A stretch of DNA of 11,662 bases from the NCBI GenBank assembly GCA_039182715.1, contig JBCDBY010000128.1, positions 1 through 11,662 on the forward strand. The letters run 5' to 3'. Of this stretch, positions 1-7,224 are shown one piece after another. Within the stretch, counting starts at the first letter, position 1; every line of letters starts with the position of its first letter. This stretch comes from JBCDBY01 sp039182715. GTDB taxonomy: Bacteria; Planctomycetota; PLA2. Under the pieces are notes generated by a model, which worked only from the letters and a program-made list of their open reading frames with translations, was not told the origin of the DNA and searched no databases. The position numbers and the translations under genes were made by a program.

Positions 1-739
1 CCTGCCCGTCCACGGTGACACGGTCGCCAATCGGCACCAGTCCGTCGAGAAGCTTGAGCAAGTTGCCCTTGAATGCGGTCGACTCTCCGCTCGGAGGAAC
101 AGCAGCCAGCGCCTCGAGGCGTCGACCCAGTCTGTTGGTCGCGATCGCGTACCGATCGCGGAAGACGAACGCGGTCGGCGCCGGATACATCTCCAGGTCC
201 GGCTCCACAATGCTCCCATCGTGGGCGATGACGACCACACCCGTAGTCGAGCCGTCCTTCTTGAGCACCGGCACGCTGATGACGAAGGCGCGTCGGCGCT
301 TCGCGACGCTGATGGTCGGGAGAACGAGCCCATCTGCCGTCATAGCGTTGGAGAACGAGAACCAGTCACCAAACTGCTGGTTCACGGCGACCTGCTCCGT
401 AGAAGCCACCACCATTCCATCCTCCTCGACGAGGAATGCAGCGGACGCATCGAGACGGGAGATGGTGCGACGCAGGGTCGTCAGCACGCGGTGTCGAGGC
501 GGATACCGCCCCTCCTCTTCGTAGTACTCACGCACGAACTTGTGCGCGGCGAGATCGTGGCACGCCGCCAAAGCCTCAAGAAGCGTGGCATCGACGACGC
601 CCGCGACAAACGCGGCCTGAGCCGGGGTGGCATCGAGGCGCGTGCCGGACGGCTCCGGCTCCGTATTCTTCCGGGACTTGCATCCGACCGCGAGCAGCAA
701 CAGCAACGCGGCGAGCAGAGAGCAGAGGGAAGGTCTCAT
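1..739 (-). CDS. Lipoprotein with probable Cache-type sensor domain (C-terminus outside window)
   Basis: I translated this frame by hand: it opens at the ATG at 739 and stays open for 246 codons to the window edge, so the C-terminus is missing. The N-terminus MRPSLCSLLAALLLLLAVGC has a clean lipobox (A-V-G-C, Cys20) followed by Lys-Ser. Residues 35-95 look helical. Residues 97-175 resemble the first Cache module: FLVEEDGMVVAST, then FGDWFSFSNAMTADG, then AFVISVPVLKKDGSTTGVVVI; the order strand, aromatic loop, strand and dG-x-x-GVVV is characteristic of dCache/PAS-like extracellular ligand domains. A second subdomain may start near residue 187. GAGG lies 7 bases upstream. It follows the TPR lipoprotein after a 36-base gap, so it is probably the same operon. 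What follows the sensor is unknown; a signalling or enzymatic domain is possible. The Cache assignment is by eye and moderate. Confidence 0.75.
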   Translation of the reverse strand, partial: MRPSLCSLLAALLLLLAVGCKSRKNTEPEPSGTRLDATPAQAAFVAGVVDATLLEALAACHDLAAHKFVREYYEEEGRYPPRHRVLTTLRRTISRLDASAAFLVEEDGMVVASTEQVAVNQQFGDWFSFSNAMTADGLVLPTISVAKRRRAFVISVPVLKKDGSTTGVVVIAHDGSIVEPDLEMYPAPTAFVFRDRYAIATNRLGRRLEALAAVPPSGESTAFKGNLLKLLDGLVPIGDRVTVDGQ

Positions 740-775
740 TCGTCGTCCTCTATCGAAGTATGCAGCGCCGCCCGG
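740..775 (-). other. Only real intergenic gap in the operon (36 bases)
   Basis: This 36-base spacer separates the TPR lipoprotein stop (TAG) from the Cache lipoprotein ATG. On the minus strand it ends in GATAGAGGACGACGA, giving a GAGG ribosome site 7 bases before the start. I see no convincing -35/-10 pair and no hairpin with a T-run, so read-through from the upstream genes is the simplest reading. Confidence 0.6.
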
Positions 776-2143
776 CTAGCTGCCGACACGTAAGCGCGCC
801 AGATCCCGTTTCGCTTCGCGCGCCGCCGACGTGTCGCCGACGGCCTCGGCGTACCGAAGCTGGTTATCGAGAATTCGACGCACCGCGTCGCTGTCGCCGA
901 GAGCCCGATATGCGGCTCGCGACTCACCGAGCAGGGCGAGGCCCGTCTCGGCCTCCCCCACGCTCAGCAGCGCGAGTCCGGCATCCGCGTAGACGTCAGG
1001 ATGCGTTTGCGCCGTCGTGGCTTTGACCGCTTCCCGAAGCACGGTCAGTGCGATTTCCACTTCCCCACGTCGCATCTGAATGAGCCCGAGCATGATCAGG
1101 GCGCGCGGGCGCATGTCGGTGCGAGAGAGCCCGATGAGCATGGCGATTGCGGGCTCGTCCTGACCGAGGCCGACGAGCGCCTCGGCCTGACCGAGACGTA
1201 GCTGATTCAGGCTCGGCTCCGCTCCCGCGTCATTCTCCGCGGCGCGCCACGCGAGCAGGGCCGCCTGCGGCGAACCCCGCTGCATCTCCACGCGGCCCAG
1301 TCGCGCACGGATCTGCCGCTGCGAGACCGGATCGGTCGATGCGTTCGCGAACTCCTTCGTTTCGAGCAGCAGCCGGAGCACCATCGGGTCGTCCACCGAG
1401 GGCAGCGAAACGAACTGGAGCGCTTCGGCGCGCGCCTTCGAGGCGGCGTCCGCGTTGTTGGCGAGCTTGTGGCTGAACGCTGCGAATAGGGTCGCACGCG
1501 CCGCAACGCGGGAATCCCAACGGACCGCGATCTGCGCGGCCTGCTCGAACTGCGTTGCAGCCTCGGCGGGCCGGCTGGACGCCAACAGCGCGGTCGCGCG
1601 CAGGCGCACCGCATCGAAGGACGACCACGGCGCGGGGACGTCCAACGGCGGCACCAGCGATTGCTGTCCCACTTCGGCGAACCCACCCTTCCGAAGCGCG
1701 GACCAGGCCGCGGCGCGCTGCTGCTCCCAGGCCTTGTAACGACCGGGATTCTCGGCACGATCGACGACGAGCAGTGCCCATCCACCCTTCCGGGGCGCGG
1801 CGAGACCGTCCAGCCAGACGGCGATCGTCTGCTGCGTCGGCGGGCTCACCTCGGGCGACAGCACTGCCTGCTCCGCGAGATCAGGATAGGTGCGCACGAA
1901 TCGGCCGGCGTCGACATCATGACCCGCGGAGGCCATCTGCTGCACGCGAGCCGCGAAGACCTGCGCGGAAAGCGGCGGCGCCGCCGCCTGGCCCAGAACA
2001 ATCGACTCGCCGTCGACGCGCAGCACGAGTCCCGCGTCCGAAGACACCGCCGCGCGCGGCTTCTTGTCCGACTCGGACGGCGTGGCGACACAGCCCATGA
2101 GCGTGACGAGAAACGCCGCACCGAGATAGATCAGGTTTCTCAA
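776..2143 (-). CDS. TPR-type lipoprotein, possible pilotin / assembly factor
   Basis: A 455-residue lipoprotein. The N-terminus MRNLIYLGAAFLVTLMGC gives a short lipoprotein signal with Cys18 as the acylated residue; Met at -2 is unusual, but the pattern L-M-G-C is acceptable. Position +2 is Val, not Asp, so outer-membrane sorting is expected under the E. coli rule. Residues 19-170 match no family I recognise. Residues from about 175 to 450 are Ala-rich helical hairpins in TPR style, for example ALIMLGLIQMRRGEVEIAL (348-366) and RLGRVEMQRGSPQAALLAW (281-299). The start is a TTG overlapping the secretin TGA by 4 bases (TTGA) with GGAG exactly 7 bases upstream. TPR lipoproteins such as PilF/PilW/Tgl help outer-membrane secretin assembly, and this gene directly follows the secretin; but it is larger than those proteins, so the pilotin role is only a hypothesis. 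Confidence 0.85.
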   Translation of the reverse strand: MRNLIYLGAAFLVTLMGCVATPSESDKKPRAAVSSDAGLVLRVDGESIVLGQAAAPPLSAQVFAARVQQMASAGHDVDAGRFVRTYPDLAEQAVLSPEVSPPTQQTIAVWLDGLAAPRKGGWALLVVDRAENPGRYKAWEQQRAAAWSALRKGGFAEVGQQSLVPPLDVPAPWSSFDAVRLRATALLASSRPAEAATQFEQAAQIAVRWDSRVAARATLFAAFSHKLANNADAASKARAEALQFVSLPSVDDPMVLRLLLETKEFANASTDPVSQRQIRARLGRVEMQRGSPQAALLAWRAAENDAGAEPSLNQLRLGQAEALVGLGQDEPAIAMLIGLSRTDMRPRALIMLGLIQMRRGEVEIALTVLREAVKATTAQTHPDVYADAGLALLSVGEAETGLALLGESRAAYRALGDSDAVRRILDNQLRYAEAVGDTSAAREAKRDLARLRVGS

Positions 2144-4128
2144 CGCGTTCCTCCGCCTTGGGCGCCCGTGTTGAACGACGGGACGGTGTGGAACCGGAAC
2201 AGGTCGAAGATGGTCCGGTTGAACGGCGGCTGTTTGTCCCGGAACACGCCCCAGTCATCTTCGTTCCCGGACGATCCGCCCTCGCCCGGCCGGTAGGGGT
2301 GGATGCTCAGCGCGTCGAGCAGGTTCTTGCTGATCTGATCCCCTTCGACCGGCGTGCTCAGCACGTACGGACGCACGAGCACGATCAGCTCGCTTCGCTG
2401 GATCACGGAACTCTCCCGGCGGAAGAAGAATCCGATCAGGGGCAGGTCACCCAATACGGGAACCTGCTCGCGCTGATCGGTCTCCGTCTCCTCGATGAGG
2501 CCGCCGAAGGCGAGAAGCAGTCCGTCGCGGGCAACGATCGTGCCGCTCGCGGACTGGCTCTGCACCGTGTCGATGCTCTGGGACGTGAACGTCTCGCCCG
2601 TGGGCACCAGGATCGATCCGCCATCCTCGTTGACCGTGCTGGTCTCCTGCACGAGCCGCAGCGTGACCGTCCGGTCGGCATTGATGTTGGCGGTAATCAG
2701 CAGGTCGGTGCCGACGTCGCGAATCTCGGTGATCGGGGTACCGGGAAGCACCGTCGTTCCACCTACGTTCGTGATCACCTGCGGTTCGGTGAAGCCGATC
2801 GTGATCGGAACCTCTTCCCCCGAAAAGATACGGCTGACCTCGTTGTTGGCCGTCAGCAGAATCGGCGTGGCCAGCGAGGTCACGCGCCCTTTGGTCTGCA
2901 GGAGCTGCAGACGCGCCTGGAAGTTGCTCGAGACGACCTGGAAGACGCCGGCGCTCAGATTGACGCCGGTGCCTCCGGGGAGCACCGAGCCGGCGGCCGG
3001 AGCGGCGATCTCGCCTGTCGTGAATGCGCCCGACCCGTCGCCGGACTGGAACGTGACGTCGAAGCTCGTATCCAGTCCGTCCGAGAGGGCGACCCGAAGT
3101 ACGCGCACCTCGAGCAGCACGAGCGGCGTGGGCACGTCCATGCGATTGATGACGCCCTGGATTTCACGCAGGGTGTGCGGGTCGCCGGATCGCACGACGA
3201 TGCGATTGAGACGCTGGATGGCGGTGACATAGGTGAGAGAGCGACGCGTGGCCAATCGCTCCGCCTCCGCGGCAGCCCCCTCCGCACCCGCGCGCGCTTC
3301 CGCGAGAAGTCGAGCCTCGGCCGGAGTCAACTCGGGATCTTCGGGAGGACGAAACTCGAGCGGCAGTCCCAGTCGACCCACGCGGTTGCGGAAGCGGTCG
3401 TTCCGGAATCGATTCCGCCGGGATCGGTTGAAGTTTCCGAACCCGCCGGCTCCGGCTCCGAGGACCGTCCCGGAACCCGTCAGTCCGCGACGACGCGACT
3501 CCACGAGATCGAACCGACGGAACCGGTTCTGCAACTCCTCGAAAGCCTGATCATCGAACTCGTCCTCCTCGGTGACGACCACACGATCCCCGAATGCGCC
3601 GCGAATCGCGCGCACGACGTCCCGCGCGTTCGGATAGAGCAGCGTGAAAACTTCGGTCCGAGTGGTCCGAAACGCCGCCAGATCGCCACGAATCTCCTCC
3701 GCCGTTGCGAGGAAGTGCACGCGGCTCTCGCTGTCGTAGCGCGCGACAAGTCCTTGCGCGATCGCGATGGCGCCGAGCGCGGCGGCAAGATCGACGTCGC
3801 GAAGCGTGATCGTGACCAGCTGTTCGGCAACACTCTTGCTGACGACCACGTTGGCGCGGGTCGCCCGTCCGAGCTCGTCGGCCACGCGCGAAAGCGCCAC
3901 GTTGACGAACCGCGCCTCGGCGAGGCGTTTCGGATCATCCGTATTCGGCTTGATCTCGACGACGCCCACGGGCGCGGCGGCGGTCCGGCCGGGCTGACCG
4001 ATCACCTCTCGCAAGTCCTGCGACGGAATGGTCGGATCACGCCCGTCCTGGGCTTGCGCCACGGCGGTGAGTACGAAAATCATGGACGCCGAGGCGACGA
4101 GCCGGGCGACCGAGTGCAGCCAGGTCAT
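2140..4128 (-). CDS. gspD: GspD/PilQ-family secretin (outer-membrane channel)
   Basis: From the ATG at 4128 (ATGA overlap, GGAG 7 bases upstream) the protein has 662 residues; the frame is open 108 codons further but only within the gspF-like gene. A signal peptide occupies about residues 1-26 (hydrophobic core then AVAQAQ). Residues 73-145 are an STN/N0-type domain. An N1-type (NolW) domain starts with FTLLYPNARDVVRAI (161-175), is interrupted by about 115 residues, and resumes with RLNRIVVRSGDPHTLREI (306-323). The secretin channel domain spans about 335-590, with the family signature VPVLGDLPLIGFFF (556-569) and LIVLVRPYVL near its end. A tail of about 70 residues (591-662), ending in Phe/Asn- and Gly-rich sequence, may bind a pilotin. 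The gene sits between the inner-membrane platform gene and a lipoprotein gene. GspD and PilQ cannot be separated by eye; I see no AMIN domain, which leans toward GspD-like. Confidence 0.95.
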   Translation of the reverse strand: MTWLHSVARLVASASMIFVLTAVAQAQDGRDPTIPSQDLREVIGQPGRTAAAPVGVVEIKPNTDDPKRLAEARFVNVALSRVADELGRATRANVVVSKSVAEQLVTITLRDVDLAAALGAIAIAQGLVARYDSESRVHFLATAEEIRGDLAAFRTTRTEVFTLLYPNARDVVRAIRGAFGDRVVVTEEDEFDDQAFEELQNRFRRFDLVESRRRGLTGSGTVLGAGAGGFGNFNRSRRNRFRNDRFRNRVGRLGLPLEFRPPEDPELTPAEARLLAEARAGAEGAAAEAERLATRRSLTYVTAIQRLNRIVVRSGDPHTLREIQGVINRMDVPTPLVLLEVRVLRVALSDGLDTSFDVTFQSGDGSGAFTTGEIAAPAAGSVLPGGTGVNLSAGVFQVVSSNFQARLQLLQTKGRVTSLATPILLTANNEVSRIFSGEEVPITIGFTEPQVITNVGGTTVLPGTPITEIRDVGTDLLITANINADRTVTLRLVQETSTVNEDGGSILVPTGETFTSQSIDTVQSQSASGTIVARDGLLLAFGGLIEETETDQREQVPVLGDLPLIGFFFRRESSVIQRSELIVLVRPYVLSTPVEGDQISKNLLDALSIHPYRPGEGGSSGNEDDWGVFRDKQPPFNRTIFDLFRFHTVPSFNTGAQGGGTR
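2151..2154 (-). promoter_or_regulatory. Ribosome binding site deciding the TTG start of the TPR lipoprotein
   Basis: On the minus strand GGAG (within GGCGGAGGAA) lies 7 bases before the TTG at 2143. The same motif and spacing precede the pilT, gspE-like, GspM-like and secretin starts. Together with the TTGA stop/start overlap and the lipoprotein signal beginning directly after it, this supports TTG as the true start. Confidence 0.75.
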
Positions 4129-5336
4129 AGGGCAGCTCCGTAGAGGGCCAACATAAAGGCGATGTAGACGTATCCGACGATGCCGCCGACGATGATGATG
4201 ACGGCGATCTCCACGAGACTCGACAGCGTCCGGATGAGCGAGGCGAGGCGCTGCTCGTGGAAGCGCGCGCACGCAAGCAGCGTTTCGTCGAGGTTTCCCG
4301 ACCGCTCGCCGATGGCGACCATGCTCGAGAGCATCGGCGTGAAGGCATTGCGCGTCGACAGGCCGGGCGCGAGCGGTGCACCCGCGATGACTTTCTCGCG
4401 CGCACTCGCGATCATCACCGTGAGGCGCCGGTTCCGGAACAGATCCTGACACGTGCGCAGCGCCTCGATGATCGTCACGCCGCTGGCGAGCAGCAGTGAG
4501 AACGACCGGGCGAACATCGCCGTGGCGCTCGTCCGCAGGATATAGCCGACGATCGGAATGCGGAGAAGCACGCTGTCGATGAAGAGCCGGCCGGGCGCCG
4601 AGAGATAGGCGATCGTGAACAGGATCAGGCCCATCACGATGCTGCCGACGATCGTGGGCCAGGCCGTCAACAGGACGTTGCTGGCGTCGACCAGGAATTG
4701 GGTCATGGGAGGCAGCGGTCGACCCAGCGCCTCCAGATAAACCGTCAGGCGCGGCACGGCGTAGACGAGCATGAAGACGGTCACGCCGATGGCGGCGAGG
4801 AACACGATCGTCGGGTACATCAACGCGGCGATCGCCTGGCCGATGATGAGTCGGCGCTTTTCCAGCGCGTCGGCGGCGCGTTCAAGGACGAGGTCAAGCG
4901 TGCCGGTCTGCTCGCCGACCTCGACCAGCTGTCGCACCATGCGACCGGTCCACGGATGGCGCTCGAGCGCCTGGGTCAGCGAACGCCCCTCCTGGACCCG
5001 CTCCGCAAGATCGATCAGCGTCGCGCGCATCAGCCGAGTCGTCTGCGCCGCGGCCGTGCGAAGCGACTCCAGAAGCGTCAGACCGCTCTTGAGCATGACG
5101 CTGATTTGACGCAGCGTCACCTCCAGCGTCGCCATCCGCGGTCGCACGAACGGGATCTGGCTGATGAGCGACCTCGACTCCTGCGGCGAAACGGAACGTG
5201 TGGTCTGCTCGAGGCCGAGGAGCAGGTTGCCGCCTTCGCGCAAGGTCGCCGAGGCGGCCGCCGCACTGGCGGCGTCGAGAACGCCCGCCTCCGTCTGGCC
5301 CGACGCGGTGCGAATGCTGTAGGCAAAACTGGGCAT
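4125..5336 (-). CDS. gspF: GspF/PilC-family inner-membrane platform protein
   Basis: A polytopic inner-membrane protein of 403 residues, the usual length for GspF/PilC, which couples the ATPase to pseudopilin insertion. Residues 1-45 are the N-terminal GspF segment (FAYSIRTASGQTEAGVL). Two homologous cytoplasmic four-helix repeats are visible: LKSGLTLLESL (82-92) with VGEQTGTLD (140-148), and LASGVTIIEAL (283-293) with IGERSGNLDE (342-351). Membrane spans lie at about 166-193, 220-245 and 373-400. The ATG starts 4 bases after the ATPase stop; a GAGGTGAG stretch lies just upstream. Its stop overlaps the secretin start by 4 bases (ATGA). All family landmarks are intact. Confidence 0.95.
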   Translation of the reverse strand: MPSFAYSIRTASGQTEAGVLDAASAAAASATLREGGNLLLGLEQTTRSVSPQESRSLISQIPFVRPRMATLEVTLRQISVMLKSGLTLLESLRTAAAQTTRLMRATLIDLAERVQEGRSLTQALERHPWTGRMVRQLVEVGEQTGTLDLVLERAADALEKRRLIIGQAIAALMYPTIVFLAAIGVTVFMLVYAVPRLTVYLEALGRPLPPMTQFLVDASNVLLTAWPTIVGSIVMGLILFTIAYLSAPGRLFIDSVLLRIPIVGYILRTSATAMFARSFSLLLASGVTIIEALRTCQDLFRNRRLTVMIASAREKVIAGAPLAPGLSTRNAFTPMLSSMVAIGERSGNLDETLLACARFHEQRLASLIRTLSSLVEIAVIIIVGGIVGYVYIAFMLALYGAAL

Positions 5337-5340
5337 GACG

Positions 5341-7224
5341 TCAGCTCACCTCGCCCGTCGCGTCCGCGGACCCGGACGCGTCCGCGGCGGACTCCTCCAG
5401 GTCGGCGAAACTGACCACGTTGCGCAGCACCTCGGCGACGCTCGTACGACCGTCGAGCAGCTTCTCGGCCGCATCGTCGGCCAGCGTCGCAAGACCGCGC
5501 TGCTGCAGGTGCGACCGGATCTGGCCCTCGTTCGCGTGCGACGTGATGAGCTGACTCAGGTCGTGGTCGCACGTGATCATCTCGAAGAGCGCCATGCGGC
5601 CGGTGTAGCCGCGGTTGCCGCAGTAGAGGCAGCCGACCGGCTGCTTGAGCGGCTTCCCCGCGAGGTCCGGTCGCCCCATCGAAACAGCGTGAGCGGGATT
5701 GCAGGGTTCAGCCGTCGCGCACGCCGGGCAAAGTCGCCGCACGAGGCGCTGAGCAACGACCTGTCGCAGGGTCGCGGCAACGAGGAACGGCGGGACGCCC
5801 ATGTCGGTGAGACGCGTGATGGCGCCCGCGGCATCGTTGGTGTGCAGCGTGCTGAACACGAGGTGCCCGGTGAGCGCCGCCTTGACCGCGATGTCCGCCG
5901 TCTCGCTGTCGCGGATCTCACCGACCATGACGACGTCCGGATCGTGACGCAGCGTGCTTCGCAGCGCCTTGGGGAAGGTCACCTTCTCCGACGAATCGAC
6001 CTCGACCTGGGTCACTCCCGCGATCTGATACTCGATCGGATCCTCGATGGTGATGACGTTGAGGTCGGACTCGCTGACCAGCTGCCGGATCGCGGCGAAC
6101 AGCGTCGTGCTCTTGCCGCTGCCCGTGGGGCCGGTCAGCAGGATCAAGCCGTGCGGCTGGCGAATGGCGCGGCCGAACTGCTCGAGCTGGCGCGGGGACA
6201 TGCCCAGCGAACCCAGCGTGATGTCGCCCGCATCCTGCGCAAGCAGACGCAACGTGAGCCGCTCCCCGAACTTGGTCGGAAGCGTGGCGACGCGCACGTC
6301 GACCCGCAGTCCATTGCTGGTCTCGTAGCGCAGTCGCCCGTCCTGCGGCGCGCGCCTCTCCGCGATGTCGAGTCCGGCGAGAACCTTGATGCGGCTGATC
6401 AACGAAGCGCCGCTGCCGACGCTGAGTTCCCGCAGGCTCTCAATCTGCCCGTCCACCCGCATGCGCAGCCGCACCCGCTCCTCGAAGCTATCGAGGTGAA
6501 TGTCACTCGCGCCGAGCATGATCGCCGTGGCGAAAATGTAGTCGTAGAGCGGGCTGGCGTCCGGTTCGTCGGCGTCGACGTCGACGCTGACGACGTCCGT
6601 CGACGACCCGCGGTCGGTCGCGGCGGCGAGCGCCTCGGCGCCGGCGTAGACCCGTTCGATCACGCGTTGCAACACGTCGGGATCGGCGACGTGCACTTCG
6701 ATCTCGCGCCGATAGCAGCGATCGAGCGCCGTCCGCGCCTGCGCCAGGAAGGTGTCGGCGGCAGCCACGAGAACGCTTCCGTCGTTGGCCGCGAAGGGCA
6801 GCACCTGCCAACGGCGCGCGTGCGCCGCGGGGAAACGAATTGCCACCTGGGGATCGATCTTGACCTGGTCGATCTGCAACAGACCGGTATCGTCGGGCGT
6901 GGACGTCTCGGTCAGGAATCGCACGCCGATGTGGGGACTCTGCGGCACGGCGGTCCAAACCACCTCACCGACCCGCGGGGGCGCGTCGGCGGCCCCCTCG
7001 TCGAGCAGCTCCAGCACCAGTCGCTCGCCCTCGCGAGGGGCGTCGTCCGTGCTCGGCAACTCGATCTGCAAGCCGGTGGCCGAAACGTCCACCATACGTG
7101 CATCCCGTGTGGACCCGTCAGCCATCCGAAGTCGCAGACGAGCCCGGGAGCGGACCCGTCGCTCGGCGCGACGCTCCTTACCGGACGCGGCAGCGGCCTC
7201 GTGCGTCGGAGCGGGTTCGCTCAC
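5341..7224 (-). CDS. gspE: GspE/PilB-family ATPase with N-terminal PilZ domain
   Basis: A 627-residue cytoplasmic motor ATPase that powers pseudopilus assembly or secretion. Residues 17-108 form a PilZ domain: RRAERR (18-23) gives the RxxxR c-di-GMP motif, DVSATG (46-51) gives DxSxxG, and IGVRF (99-103) is the usual closing strand. Residues 120-195 match the second half of the GspE N-terminal domain (VLPFAANDGSVLVAAAD); the first half seems absent. The motor domain has ASDIHL (239-244), Walker A GPTGSGKST (365-373), Asp box IEDPIEY (393-399), Walker B VVMVGEIRD (431-439) and His box TGHLVFSTLHTND (452-464). A zinc-type tetrad follows: C499-x2-C502 and C532-x2-C535. The Cys tetrad and overall size distinguish it from PilT. 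The start is GTG, in a GTGA overlap with the pilT stop, with GGGGAG 7 bases upstream. The gspF-like gene follows after 4 bases. GspE versus PilB cannot be settled from sequence alone. Confidence 0.95.
   Translation of the reverse strand: MSEPAPTHEAAAASGKERRAERRVRSRARLRLRMADGSTRDARMVDVSATGLQIELPSTDDAPREGERLVLELLDEGAADAPPRVGEVVWTAVPQSPHIGVRFLTETSTPDDTGLLQIDQVKIDPQVAIRFPAAHARRWQVLPFAANDGSVLVAAADTFLAQARTALDRCYRREIEVHVADPDVLQRVIERVYAGAEALAAATDRGSSTDVVSVDVDADEPDASPLYDYIFATAIMLGASDIHLDSFEERVRLRMRVDGQIESLRELSVGSGASLISRIKVLAGLDIAERRAPQDGRLRYETSNGLRVDVRVATLPTKFGERLTLRLLAQDAGDITLGSLGMSPRQLEQFGRAIRQPHGLILLTGPTGSGKSTTLFAAIRQLVSESDLNVITIEDPIEYQIAGVTQVEVDSSEKVTFPKALRSTLRHDPDVVMVGEIRDSETADIAVKAALTGHLVFSTLHTNDAAGAITRLTDMGVPPFLVAATLRQVVAQRLVRRLCPACATAEPCNPAHAVSMGRPDLAGKPLKQPVGCLYCGNRGYTGRMALFEMITCDHDLSQLITSHANEGQIRSHLQQRGLATLADDAAEKLLDGRTSVAEVLRNVVSFADLEESAADASGSADATGEVS

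Noticed and set aside
740..775. Possible internal promoter or terminator before the Cache lipoprotein
   Set aside because: Only 36 bases are available and I see neither a convincing promoter pair nor a hairpin followed by a T-run.
15..793. Plus-strand open frames at the left edge
   Set aside because: They are antisense to the minus-strand frame that stays open from 739 to the edge and encodes a clear lipoprotein signal and a Cache-like domain.
736..927. Small minus-strand open frame of 63 codons between the two lipoprotein genes
   Set aside because: It overlaps the end of the TPR lipoprotein gene almost completely and has an Arg/Ala-rich shadow composition.
2158..4143. Open frame of 661 codons on the plus strand
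   Set aside because: Exactly antisense to the secretin gene; a shadow of its codon usage, with no signal peptide or motif.
4129..4452. Longer N-terminus for the secretin
   Set aside because: The extra 108 codons overlap the gspF-like gene and are Arg/His-rich; the ATG at 4128 is followed by a proper signal peptide and has GGAG 7 bases upstream.
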